Shown: in pieces, positions 7,139 to 15,074 of the stretch | Layout of the letters: the number at the start of each line of letters is the position of its first letter | How positions within the stretch are numbered: the first letter of the stretch is position 1 | The notes under the pieces: generated by a model | The model's database searches: none | Seen by the model: the letters and a program-made list of their open reading frames with translations, nothing else | Told to the model about the DNA's origin: nothing | NCBI GenBank assembly: GCA_944363865.1 | Contig: CALVVN010000029.1 | Span: forward strand, 1 to 25,274 | DNA length: 25,274 bases | Origin: an uncultured Bacilli bacterium | Lineage (GTDB): Bacteria; Bacillota_I; Bacilli_A; RF39; UBA660 | Direction: 5' to 3' | Made by a program: the position numbers and the translations under genes

Positions 7139-7537
7139 CTACCTTTCTACTATTGGTTTAATTATAAATACTTCAAAAATAATTTTCATAATGCTTATAA
7201 ATAATGAGATAAAAAATGGTGTAAACCAACCTTCTACAATAAAATGTGTCCCTAAAAACAAACTAGCTAATTTGAGCACAATAATGTTGACTATGGGATA
7301 AAATATTCCCAAAGTTAATACTGTAAGCGGAAGTGTAATGTATATCAAAAATGGCTTTATAGTTAAGTTAAGTACACTTATTATTGTACTTGCTATTAGT
7401 GCATACCAAACGTTTTCAACATATATATTATTAAATATTGTTGAAGCCATCATAAGTATTAATGCATAACATACTATATCCAAAATTACTTCTATTATTA
7501 AACTTCTACTTTTGTTTATATATATTTCGTTTTTCAT
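7139..7537 (-). CDS. yvlD: YvlD-like phage holin family 4 membrane protein
   Basis: A 132-residue integral membrane protein with about four hydrophobic segments. The central stretch VLNLTIKPFLIYITLPLTVL followed by GIFYPIVNIIVLKLAS closely fits the conserved core of the YvlD / Phage_holin_4_2 family (NLTIKP...LPLTxLTLG). Despite the family name these are usually chromosomal proteins linked to envelope stress, not lysis proteins. The start at 7537 has AAGGAGG upstream. Gene order uvrA-yvlD-lgt matches Bacillus, supporting the symbol. Its molecular role is not known to me. Confidence 0.8.
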   Translation of the reverse strand: MKNEIYINKSRSLIIEVILDIVCYALILMMASTIFNNIYVENVWYALIASTIISVLNLTIKPFLIYITLPLTVLTLGIFYPIVNIIVLKLASLFLGTHFIVEGWFTPFFISLFISIMKIIFEVFIIKPIVER

Positions 7538-7770
7538 ACATTCCTCCTTCTTATTTTATAAATTAATTATATAATATTTTTCATGTTTATGAAATATTTT
7601 ATTTTGCAATATGAATATACCATATATAAAACTGTATATCAAATTACAATAAATGTATGTTTGTAGAATATTGTTAGTAAAAAATTAATAATTATTTGTA
7701 AATATTTCAATAATTGTGATTAGCATATATATAATAATGTAATTTTATATAAAAAAACAAGTCAGTTATT
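7538..7770. other. AT-rich gap between uvrA and the yvlD-like gene
   Basis: About 230 bases without a gene. It contains the uvrA terminator at its right end and a TATAAT (minus strand, about 7568-7573) with no convincing -35, probably the yvlD-lgt-trxB-rlmB-sigH promoter region. Nothing else is recognised. Confidence 0.5.
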
Positions 7771-7786
7771 TTATAAGACTTGTTTT
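7751..7786 (-). terminator. Intrinsic terminator of uvrA
   Basis: Minus strand AAAACAAGTC (7786-7777), a 13-base loop, then GACTTGTTTT (7763-7754) continuing into T residues. The 10-bp stem is perfect. The last codons and stop of uvrA (7773-7771) lie in the first arm and loop. Confidence 0.9.
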
Positions 7787-10581
7787 AAGTAACTACCAGT
7801 GTATGACTTTTTATTTGAACTTACTTCTTCTGGGGTTCCAGATGCGACAACTGTACCACCGAAATCGCCACCTTCAGGACCTAAATCTATAATATAGTCA
7901 GCTACTTTAATTATATCTAAATTATGTTCAATTATAATAACTGTATCGCCGTTTTCAACTATTCTTTGTAATATTTCTAATAGTTTTTTTATGTCATGTA
8001 TGTGTAAACCTGTGGATGGTTCATCTAATATGTATACACTTTTACCTGTTGGCCTTTTTTGTAATTCTTTTGCAAGTTTTACCCTTGCAGCTTCTCCTCC
8101 AGATAATGTTACTGCATTTTGACCTAATTTAACATAGCCTAGTCCTACGTCATGCATTGTTATTAATCCTTTTTTTACTTTTGGAATGTTTTCAAATATT
8201 TTTAATGCTTCATCAACTCTTAAGTCTAACACATCAGCAATACTTAAACCTTTAAACTTTACATTTAAAGTTTCATTATTGTATCTTTTTCCATGGCATA
8301 CATCACATGGCACATAAACATCTGGCAAAAAATGCATTTCTATCTTTTTAACTCCATCACCCCAACAAGCTTCGCATCTTCCACCTTTTACATTAAATGA
8401 AAATCTGCTTTTGTTATAACCTCTTATTTTAGCTTCTTTAGTTTCTGCAAAAACATCTCTAATCGCGTCAAAAACGCCTACATAAGTTGCCGGATTGCTC
8501 CTAGGAGTTCTTCCTATAGGATCTTGAGATATATGTACAACTTTATCAATTTGTTCAATTCCTTTAATTACTTTGCATTTCCCTGCTTTTTCCTTACTTC
8601 TATACAATTTATTTGATAAAGTTTTATAAAGTATTTCATTTATCAAAGTACTTTTACCGCTGCCACTTACTCCAGTAACACAAGTCATAACTCCAAGTGG
8701 AATTTTTACATTTATGTTTTTTAAATTATTTTCTTGGGCTCCATTAATAGTAATGTAGGATTTCGCCTTTCTTCGTTGTTTTGGCACATCAATTTTTAAT
8801 TTCCCAGTTAAATATTTTCCAGTTATACTTTTTTCGCTTTTCATTACTTCTTCTGGAGTTCCACTTGCAACAACATATCCACCTTTATCGCCTGCTTCTG
8901 GCCCTATATCTATTAGATAGTCAGCGTTTAACATAGTCTCTGAATCATGTTCAACTACAATAAGTGTATTACCTAAATCTCTCATCTCTTTTAACGAATC
9001 TATTAATTTTGAATTGTCTCTTTGATGTAAACCTATACTAGGCTCATCTAATACATATAAAACTCCGCTCAGTCTACTTCCTATTTGTGTTGCCAACCTT
9101 ATTCTTTGACTTTCTCCACCAGAAAGTGTTCCTGCACTTCTATTTAAAGTTAAATATTCTAATCCCACATTTATTAAAAAACTTAGTCTATCGTTAATTT
9201 CTTTTAATATTAGATTTGCTATTTCTTTTTGTTCATTATTTAGTTTTAATTGTGTTAAAAAATCTTTTAGTTCTTTAATACTCATTTGGCATATTTCATA
9301 AATATTTTTTCCACCGATTTTTACGCTTAATATTCTATCATCTAATCTTGCACCTTTACATTCTGGACATTCTAATTCAGTCATGTATCCTTCTATCCAT
9401 TCTCGTATAGAATTAGACGAAGTTTCCATATATCTTCTTTCTAAATTAGAAATAATACCTTCAAAGTAATCATTACTCCTAAGTGTGCTTCCACTTTTGG
9501 AATGATATACAAACTTTATCTTATCTTTTGATCCATATAATATTGTGTTTAATTCTTTTTTTGTAAGTTCATTTACTGGTTTATTTAAATCAATGTCATA
9601 ATATTCTGCGACAGCACCTAATTTCTTATAATACATTGCAAGTGTATCACCACTTTGAAATGAACTGATTGCTCCGCCCATAATACTTTTAGTTTTGTCA
9701 GGAATCAAAATATCTTCATCTATCTTTAATTTGACGCCTAATCCTTTACATTCTGGACAAGCACCAAATGGCGAATTAAATGAAAACATTCTAGGTTCTA
9801 ATTCTTCAATGGAAAAATTACATTCTGGACATGCATAGTTTTCACTCATCAACATTTCTTCTTGTGAATCTATATTGTTTATAATTACTTTGCCATTTGC
9901 TAATTTAGTACATAGTTCTATACTTTCAAATATTCTTGATCTGGTTTTTTCATTTACTTTTAATCTGTCTACAAGAACTTCAATATTATCTTTAATATTT
10001 TTTTCTAGTTTAATTTCTTCACTTAGATTTTTTATTTCACCATTAACTCTAACTCTTGAAAAACCATCTCTCCTAAGTTCATCAAATAATTCTTTATGAG
10101 TTCCTTTTTCGCCTCTAACTACCGGCGCTAGTAGTTCTATTTTAGTGTCAGATGGTAACGCTAAAACTTTATTTGTCATCTCTTCTATACTTTGACTTTT
10201 TATTGGTTTTTTGTGTATCGGACAATAAGGTGTACCAATTCTTGCATATAGTAGTCTTAAATAATCATATATTTCTGTGACTGTCCCAACTGTACTTCTT
10301 GGATTTTTGTTCGTTGTTTTTTGATCAATACTTATACTAGGGCTTAAACCTTCAATTGAATCAACATCTGGTTTTTCCGTGTTACCTAAAAATTGTCTAG
10401 CATATGCACTTAAACTTTCAACATATCTCCTTTGTCCTTCCGCATATATAGTATCAAATGCTAAACTACTTTTTCCACTTCCACTTACTCCAGTCATTAC
10501 TACTAACTTATTTTTAGGAATTTCTATGTCTATATTTTTTAAATTATTTTCTCTAGCACCTCTAATAATAATCTTATCCAT
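7771..10581 (-). CDS. uvrA: Excinuclease ABC subunit UvrA
   Basis: A 936-residue damage-recognition ATPase of nucleotide excision repair. It carries two ABC modules: Walker A GVSGSGKSSL (31-40) and GVSGSGKSTL; signatures LSGGESQRIRLA and LSGGEAARVKLA; Walker B VLDEPSIGL and ILDEPSTGL. Zinc-binding cysteines are CPEC...CPEC in the insertion and CEAC...CDVC in the C-terminal half. The second signature has Ala where UvrA usually has Gln (LSGGEAQRVKLA). The ATG at 10581 is chosen because GAGAGGT precedes it; an in-frame ATG at 10596 has none. uvrB, its partner, is not in the window. A strong promoter lies upstream (10650-10679). Confidence 0.97.
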   Translation of the reverse strand: MDKIIIRGARENNLKNIDIEIPKNKLVVMTGVSGSGKSSLAFDTIYAEGQRRYVESLSAYARQFLGNTEKPDVDSIEGLSPSISIDQKTTNKNPRSTVGTVTEIYDYLRLLYARIGTPYCPIHKKPIKSQSIEEMTNKVLALPSDTKIELLAPVVRGEKGTHKELFDELRRDGFSRVRVNGEIKNLSEEIKLEKNIKDNIEVLVDRLKVNEKTRSRIFESIELCTKLANGKVIINNIDSQEEMLMSENYACPECNFSIEELEPRMFSFNSPFGACPECKGLGVKLKIDEDILIPDKTKSIMGGAISSFQSGDTLAMYYKKLGAVAEYYDIDLNKPVNELTKKELNTILYGSKDKIKFVYHSKSGSTLRSNDYFEGIISNLERRYMETSSNSIREWIEGYMTELECPECKGARLDDRILSVKIGGKNIYEICQMSIKELKDFLTQLKLNNEQKEIANLILKEINDRLSFLINVGLEYLTLNRSAGTLSGGESQRIRLATQIGSRLSGVLYVLDEPSIGLHQRDNSKLIDSLKEMRDLGNTLIVVEHDSETMLNADYLIDIGPEAGDKGGYVVASGTPEEVMKSEKSITGKYLTGKLKIDVPKQRRKAKSYITINGAQENNLKNINVKIPLGVMTCVTGVSGSGKSTLINEILYKTLSNKLYRSKEKAGKCKVIKGIEQIDKVVHISQDPIGRTPRSNPATYVGVFDAIRDVFAETKEAKIRGYNKSRFSFNVKGGRCEACWGDGVKKIEMHFLPDVYVPCDVCHGKRYNNETLNVKFKGLSIADVLDLRVDEALKIFENIPKVKKGLITMHDVGLGYVKLGQNAVTLSGGEAARVKLAKELQKRPTGKSVYILDEPSTGLHIHDIKKLLEILQRIVENGDTVIIIEHNLDIIKVADYIIDLGPEGGDFGGTVVASGTPEEVSSNKKSYTGSYLKQVL

Positions 10582-10628
10582 AATTTTACCTCTCATTATT
10601 AATATTGCTTCCCATGAAAACTATTATA

Positions 10629-10673
10629 CAAAAAAATAATAGCAAAACAATTATAAAATAAATGTTTGCTATT
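10629..10673 (-). terminator. Terminator of the pilin-like gene, enclosing the uvrA -10
   Basis: Minus strand AATAGCAAA (10673-10665), an 18-base loop, TTTGCTATT (10646-10638), then a T run (10636-10629). The stem is a perfect 9 bp. The uvrA -10 box is in the loop, and the -35 abuts the first arm. Transcripts starting from that promoter should begin inside the second arm and therefore not be terminated here. Confidence 0.7.
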
Positions 10674-10679
10674 TGTCAA
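10650..10679 (-). promoter_or_regulatory. Consensus sigma-A promoter of uvrA
   Basis: A perfect TTGACA (10679-10674), an 18-base spacer and a perfect TATAAT (10655-10650) on the minus strand. A second possible start, TTGTTT-16-TATAAT, lies nearer the gene (10623-10650). No LexA box is visible in this gap. Confidence 0.8.
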
Positions 10680-10690
10680 TGTAATTATTT

Positions 10691-11062
10691 TTATAAATTA
10701 AATTCATGTACAATATTTCCGTTTTCATCTAATGTTGAATATACACATAATGTTCCACTAATACGCTCATCAGTTATAGGATTTATTAGGTTTTTATCAA
10801 GTAGTTCTTCATTTTGTAATTTATAAATTCTAGTACACACTGTATCTCCAGTGTATCCTTTATATAATTCTTCCATTAAATACGGATATTTATTAAAATA
10901 AACATCTGTAGCATACTCAATTTGTTCAACTGTTTCATTTAACTTTTTTTGATTTAATTCTCTTATAGTTTGAGTAAACATTATTGTACCACCAGTACTT
11001 ACTAGTGCCACTATTGCTATGATTACCATTATTTCTATTAATGTGAAGCCTTTTTTATTCAT
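10691..11062 (-). CDS. Type IV pilin-like (pseudopilin) protein, orphan
   Basis: A 123-residue protein with a class III signal: MNKKG followed by FTLIEIMVIIAIVALV. Prepilin peptidase would cut after Gly5 and methylate Phe, with Glu at +5 of the mature protein. One hydrophobic helix (about 6-27) is followed by a small soluble domain with two Cys (VCTRIY and TLCVYS) that may form a disulphide. This pattern fits pseudopilins of competence (ComG) or type II secretion systems, but no ATPase, assembly protein or prepilin peptidase is nearby. The start at 11062 has AGGTG upstream; a longer frame to 11125 has no such support and runs through the spoVS terminator. Confidence 0.8.
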   Translation of the reverse strand: MNKKGFTLIEIMVIIAIVALVSTGGTIMFTQTIRELNQKKLNETVEQIEYATDVYFNKYPYLMEELYKGYTGDTVCTRIYKLQNEELLDKNLINPITDERISGTLCVYSTLDENGNIVHEFNL

Positions 11063-11096
11063 ATTTTCACCTATTATTAGAATAACATATTTTTTT

Positions 11097-11125
11097 ATAA
11101 TAAAAAAGAGGCTATTTTGCCTCAA
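11097..11125 (-). promoter_or_regulatory. Possible promoter of the pilin-like gene over the spoVS terminator
   Basis: TTGAGG (11125-11120), 17 bases, TATTAT (11102-11097) on the minus strand. The spacer is occupied by the spoVS terminator hairpin, so promoter and terminator use the same bases. The -10 and spacing are good; the -35 is only partly consensus. Confidence 0.4.
11102..11123 (-). terminator. Intrinsic terminator of spoVS
   Basis: Minus strand GAGGC (11123-11119), loop AAAATA, GCCTC (11112-11108), then six T (11107-11102). The spoVS TAG stop lies in the loop and at the start of the second arm. Confidence 0.85.
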
Positions 11126-11375
11126 CTATTAATTTTATTGCAGTTCTTTCTTCTCCGTCAATTTGTATATCAGAAAACGCTGGAGTACAAACTAGGTTTA
11201 CTCCCGAAGTTGCTAAATAACCTCGTGCTATAGCTATAGCTTTTATTGCTTGATTTAATGCTCCAGCACCTACTACTTGAATTTCTACTTCTGTTTCATT
11301 TTCTCTAAACAAATTGGCTATTGCACCTGCTACTTTTTGTGGTGTGCTTTTGCTTCTAACTTTCATAACATTCAT
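11112..11375 (-). CDS. spoVS: Stage V sporulation protein S family
   Basis: An 87-residue protein almost collinear with Bacillus SpoVS: a VRSKSTPQKVAGAIANLFRE-like N-terminus, VVGAGALNQAIKAIAIARGY (about 34-53), then LVCTPAFSDIQIDGEERTAI and a conserved end. SpoVS is an Alba-like small protein that affects septation and spore development in Bacillus; homologues also occur in many non-sporulating bacteria. The start at 11375 has GGAGG 8 bases upstream; an internal ATG at codon 4 would match the Bacillus N-terminus a little better. It is a single-gene unit with its own terminator. Confidence 0.93.
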   Translation of the reverse strand: MNVMKVRSKSTPQKVAGAIANLFRENETEVEIQVVGAGALNQAIKAIAIARGYLATSGVNLVCTPAFSDIQIDGEERTAIKLIVEAK

Positions 11376-11423
11376 TTTTATTTCCTCCTACTAAATATAT
11401 GTTTAATTTAAAAATTTTAACAT

Positions 11424-11449
11424 TAAAAAACCACTATTTTGATGTGGTC
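11424..11449 (-). terminator. Intrinsic terminator of the HdeD-like membrane protein gene
   Basis: Minus strand ACCAC (11448-11444), loop ATCAAAATA, GTGGT (11434-11430), then a T run (11429-11425). The TAG stop of the gene overlaps the loop and second arm. Confidence 0.8.
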
Positions 11450-12150
11450 TTTTTATTAGTTATTTTTCTTACTGGTATTTTTCTTGATGTTGCCCTTTTT
11501 GTTTCTGTCTTCTTATTAGTAGATTTACCATGTTCAATTTTAGTTTTTATTGGTTTAGTATTTTCTTCTTTTTTATCTTCTTCTATTATTTTTTTAACAA
11601 TTTTATTAAACTTACTAGGGCTTATAAATATTTTGAATAATGGTTCAGTAATTAACATTACTCCTAATGTCACAAAATAATATCCTATAATTAACGTTTG
11701 TACAGATAATTCGTTGTATAAGTTAATTATAGTTAATATTCCTAAAAACGCCACCAAAAATGTAATTATAAATTTTATAACCCATAAATAATCGTTTCTT
11801 CCTTTTAAATTATATACTATAAATCCTCTGTTAACTACTAAAAGCAATGTATATATTAGCATTGACGTTCCTAACATAAACGAAACATTTGTACTAGGCG
11901 AAGCCATTAAAAATGAAGCAACAATTATACTAATCAAAGCATTAAATAACAATTCATATTCTTTTTCTTTTCTAGTAGCAAAATAAGCAATAACTATAAA
12001 GAATGAATATATATAGAAAAGAGCTGCTAAGTAAAATATTGGGTCAATTAAGCCAAAGGCTGGAAATGACATAATTACTATACCTATAATTATTAATATA
12101 AAATATAATAATGCTTCAATTATATTTCTCTTTTTTTCTTCTTTTATCAT
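11434..12150 (-). CDS. Six-span membrane protein, HdeD/DUF308-like, with basic C-terminal tail
   Basis: 238 residues with about six membrane segments in three hairpin-like pairs (between residues 10 and 172), a layout like the HdeD/DUF308 family; the assignment is tentative. The last about 65 residues are soluble and very rich in Lys, Thr and Arg (for example KTKIEHGKSTNKKTETKRAT), probably cytoplasmic and able to bind nucleic acid or acidic lipid. The start at 12150 has GAGGAG upstream. It has its own promoter (TTGACA-17-TATTAT). The ribosome binding site is the second arm of an inverted repeat whose first arm lies upstream of the likely transcription start. Function unknown. Confidence 0.6.
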   Translation of the reverse strand: MIKEEKKRNIIEALLYFILIIIGIVIMSFPAFGLIDPIFYLAALFYIYSFFIVIAYFATRKEKEYELLFNALISIIVASFLMASPSTNVSFMLGTSMLIYTLLLVVNRGFIVYNLKGRNDYLWVIKFIITFLVAFLGILTIINLYNELSVQTLIIGYYFVTLGVMLITEPLFKIFISPSKFNKIVKKIIEEDKKEENTKPIKTKIEHGKSTNKKTETKRATSRKIPVRKITNKKTTSK

Positions 12151-12152
12151 CT

Positions 12153-12203
12153 AAAAACACTCCTCTTATTCTATATACAATAATACAAAAAATTGGAGTG
12201 TTT
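12153..12203 (-). terminator. Inverted repeat after valS: possible terminator sequestering the next ribosome binding site
   Basis: Minus strand AAACACTCC (12203-12195), a 31-base loop and GGAGTGTTT (12163-12155) followed by TTTTT. The 9-bp arms are perfect. GGAG in the second arm is the ribosome binding site of the next gene, so a read-through transcript from valS would terminate or have that site masked. Transcripts from the internal promoter would lack the first arm. Confidence 0.55.
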
Positions 12204-12208
12204 GTCAA
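12180..12208 (-). promoter_or_regulatory. Promoter of the HdeD-like membrane protein gene
   Basis: A perfect TTGACA (12208-12203), 17-base spacer, TATTAT (12185-12180) on the minus strand, with the start point expected near 12173, about 23 bases before the ATG. The -35 touches the first arm and the -10 lies in the loop of the inverted repeat. Confidence 0.75.
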
Positions 12209-12225
12209 ATTAATTACGTTATATT

Positions 12226-14754
12226 TCAATTTCTTATTTTATCTAACAATACTTGCAATGTTTGCTTTTCTTTTTCTAATTTTTCTCTATCTAATTCAAC
12301 TATATTTTTTGGTGCTTTATTAATGTAGTTTTCATTTTGTAATAACTTTTCTCTTTTTTCTATGCTTTGTTTAATTTTTTCTATTTCTTCCTCTATTTTT
12401 TTGTTTTGTTCTAATGCACTTTCATCGTTAATATAAAAAGTAATTTTAATTAATGGCGAAGTATATACTATTTTTTTACCTTCTATTCTTTCTGTAATGT
12501 TTAATTTCAACATTTTTATTGTTATATCTTTTATTTCTTCCTTTGTTTCTAGTTTGCATGATGTATTTTTATTTATGTTATTTTCTACTTTATAATTTCT
12601 TATGTTTGTTATATTTTCTATTGTTTCTTCTATTAATTTGTATTCGTTTTCAAACATTTCACATTTTTTTGTTTTAGGATAATTTGTAATCATTATTGAT
12701 TTTCCACTTAATGGCAAGTGTTGATATATTTCCTCTGTTACAAATGGCATAAATGGATGTAATATTTGTAATATGTCTGTTAATATTTTTAATAATATTT
12801 TTTTACAATTTTCATCTGTTCTTCCTTTTGTTAATTCAATGTACCAATCGCAGAATTTGTTCCAAGTAAATTCGTATATTTTATTTCCAGCATCATTAAA
12901 TCTATATTTATTCATGCTTTTTGTAATATCTTTTATTGTTTTATTTAGTTCTGTTAAAATCCATTTGTCTTCTATTTTAAGTTCTTTATAATCAATTTCA
13001 AGAGTTTCAATGTCATTTATATTTATTAGTACAAACTTGCTAGCATTCCATAATTTATTTATGAATTTTGTTGTCGCTAGTATTTTTTCTTCATCAAATC
13101 TCAAATCCATTCCTATTGAGCCAGTTGTAGTTAGATAAAACCTTAATGCGTCTGCTCCATATTTATCTATCATTTCCATAGGGTCTACACCATTACCTAA
13201 ACTTTTGCTCATTTTTCTACCTTGTTTGTCTCTTATTAGTCCATGTATCAAGCAATCTTTAAATGGACTTTGTTTCATAAACTCTAATGACGTAAATGCC
13301 ATTCTAGCTACCCAAAAGAATATTATGTCATAACCAGTTACTAAAACGCTAGTTGGAAAATATCTTTGTATATCTTCTGTTTCTAATGGCCACCCTAACG
13401 TGCTAAATGGCCAAAGTGCACTGCTGAACCAAGTGTCTAATACATCATTATCTTGTGTCCAACCCGGTTCGTTTGGTTCTTCTAAACCGACATATATTTC
13501 ATCACTTTTATACCAAACCGGTATTCTATGTCCCCACCAAAGTTGTCTACTTATACACCAATCGTGGCAATTTTCCATCCAGTGATTAAGTATTTTTTCA
13601 AATCTTGGCGGTATAAAATTGATTTTATCTTTTGTCTTTTGATTTTCTAGCAAGTTTTTAGCTAATTCATCCATTTTTACAAACCATTGTTCTGATAAAT
13701 ATGGCTCAACTACAACACCTGTTCTTTCTGAATGTCCTACTGAATGTGTGTACTCTTCTTCTTTTACTAATAAGTCTGATTCTTTCAAGTCTTCGATTAT
13801 CTTTTTTCTCGCTTCTTCTATTGTTAGTCCCTCATATGGTTTAGCATATTCATTTAAATGTCCATCAGGTGTGATTGTGTTAATTATCTCTAAATTATGC
13901 GTTAATCCTATTTCGTAGTCATCAAGCGCGTGCGCTGGAGTTATTTTTAATGCTCCCGTGCCAAAGTCTTTTAATACTCTTGAATCAGCGATTATCGGTA
14001 CTTTTCTATTTACAAGAGGAACTATTATTTTTGTCCCTATATGTTCCTTGTATTTTTCATCTTCATTATTAACTGCTACTGCTACATCGCCATATATAGT
14101 TTCTGGTCTAGTAGTTGCTACTGTTATGTAATCTTCACTATTTTCAAATTTGTACTTTAAATAGTATAACTTACTTTTTTCTTCTTTATATATAACTTCT
14201 TCGTTTGACAATGCAGTCATTGCAACTGGATCCCAATTTATTATTTTTTTGCCTCTGTAAATCCAACCTTTTTCATATAACTTTATAAATACTGTATTTA
14301 CTGCTCTATTTAATCCTTCATCTAATGTAAATCTTTCTTTTCTATAGTCTAAACTTAAACCAAGTTTTTTCCATTGTTTTTTTATGTTTTCGCTGTGTTC
14401 TTCTTTCCATTTCCAACATTCTTCTAAAAACTTGTCTCTGCCTAATTCATATTTATCTATATTTTCTTTTTTTAATTTATTTACAACTTTACTCTCAGTG
14501 GCTATTGCCGCATGATCCATTCCAGGTAACCATAATGTATCGTAACCACACAATTTTTTATACCTTATTATTACATCTTGTAAACTTGTGTCAAGTGCAT
14601 GACCTAAATGAAGATTTCCAGTTACATTTGGTGGTGGAATTACTATGGAAAAAGGTTCTTTTCTTTTGTCACCACATTCAAAATAATTATTTTTTAACCA
14701 AAAATCATATTTCCCTTCTTCAATTTTTTTAAAATCATATTTATCGTTAAGCAT
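12226..14754 (-). CDS. valS: Valyl-tRNA synthetase
   Basis: An 842-residue class Ia synthetase charging tRNA-Val. Order of parts: HIGH motif in PPPNVTGNLHLGHALDTSL (about 39-57); the CP1 editing domain (VATTRPETIYGDVAVAV and following), which hydrolyses Thr-tRNA-Val; CISRQLWWGHRIPVW; KMSKS in GRKMSKSLGN (about 519-528); anticodon-binding domain; and a C-terminal coiled coil (about 780-842). The ATG at 14754 is 4 bases after GGAGGT; the longer frame begins with TTG inside that site. Regulated by a valine T-box just upstream, so transcription should rise when tRNA-Val is uncharged. Confidence 0.97.
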   Translation of the reverse strand: MLNDKYDFKKIEEGKYDFWLKNNYFECGDKRKEPFSIVIPPPNVTGNLHLGHALDTSLQDVIIRYKKLCGYDTLWLPGMDHAAIATESKVVNKLKKENIDKYELGRDKFLEECWKWKEEHSENIKKQWKKLGLSLDYRKERFTLDEGLNRAVNTVFIKLYEKGWIYRGKKIINWDPVAMTALSNEEVIYKEEKSKLYYLKYKFENSEDYITVATTRPETIYGDVAVAVNNEDEKYKEHIGTKIIVPLVNRKVPIIADSRVLKDFGTGALKITPAHALDDYEIGLTHNLEIINTITPDGHLNEYAKPYEGLTIEEARKKIIEDLKESDLLVKEEEYTHSVGHSERTGVVVEPYLSEQWFVKMDELAKNLLENQKTKDKINFIPPRFEKILNHWMENCHDWCISRQLWWGHRIPVWYKSDEIYVGLEEPNEPGWTQDNDVLDTWFSSALWPFSTLGWPLETEDIQRYFPTSVLVTGYDIIFFWVARMAFTSLEFMKQSPFKDCLIHGLIRDKQGRKMSKSLGNGVDPMEMIDKYGADALRFYLTTTGSIGMDLRFDEEKILATTKFINKLWNASKFVLININDIETLEIDYKELKIEDKWILTELNKTIKDITKSMNKYRFNDAGNKIYEFTWNKFCDWYIELTKGRTDENCKKILLKILTDILQILHPFMPFVTEEIYQHLPLSGKSIMITNYPKTKKCEMFENEYKLIEETIENITNIRNYKVENNINKNTSCKLETKEEIKDITIKMLKLNITERIEGKKIVYTSPLIKITFYINDESALEQNKKIEEEIEKIKQSIEKREKLLQNENYINKAPKNIVELDREKLEKEKQTLQVLLDKIRN

Positions 14755-14766
14755 TTTTACCTCCAA

Positions 14767-14970
14767 AAAAAAGGATGGTTTTAGGAGTGCTTAATAGCAC
14801 GGTACCATCCTATTTATTTACTTGATTTTTATAACGGGCCAACCGTGATTTCCTATTTATTTAGAAATCAAACTCCCAAGCTACCTTCAATTATTTCGTT
14901 TATCTATTTCCACCTTATATAGACTCTCTATAAAACTGCGTAATTTACTCCTCTTGTTCTTTGTTTTTAT
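14767..14970 (-). ncRNA. T-box riboswitch of valS (specifier GUA, valine)
   Basis: The leader has the AGAGAG-type element and a stem I in which CAAG/CTTG and ATTA/TAAT flank the specifier loop. That loop reads GAAG-GTA-G; the GTA at 14884-14882 is a valine codon followed by a purine, in the expected place. The T-box sequence GGATGGTACCGTGC (14810-14797) includes UGGU, which pairs with an ACCA acceptor end. The competing terminator is GGATGGT...ACCATCC (14810-14773) with an internal GTGCT/AGCAC stem and a run of T. Uncharged tRNA-Val would stabilise the antiterminator. Confidence 0.95.
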
Positions 14971-14976
14971 GTGAAA

Positions 14977-15005
14977 AGTATAATATATTATTAGTTTGAA
15001 GTCAA
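14977..15005 (-). promoter_or_regulatory. Promoter of the valS T-box transcript
   Basis: TTGACT (15005-15000), 17 bases, TATACT (14982-14977) on the minus strand, placing the transcript start near 14970, just before the first stem I bases. Good spacing and near-consensus boxes. Confidence 0.8.
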
Positions 15006-15050
15006 TGATGAACTTACAAAATGTGTTTTATTGATTAAAACTTTTGCACT

Positions 15051-15074
15051 AAAAAGCCACCATGAACGGCGGCT
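15051..15074 (-). terminator. Intrinsic terminator of the candidate sRNA / kinase operon
   Basis: Minus strand AGCCGCC (15074-15068), loop GTTCAT, GGTGGCT (15061-15055), then TTTTT. The stem has 7 bp including one G-U pair and is the most GC-rich element of this gap. Confidence 0.85.

Noticed and set aside
7139..7537. Phage lysis role for the holin-family-4 protein
   Set aside because: Gene order and the core motif match chromosomal YvlD, and no endolysin or phage gene is next to it.
10597..10690. LexA/DinR box upstream of uvrA
   Set aside because: No CGAAC-N4-GTTCG-like sequence is present in the gap.
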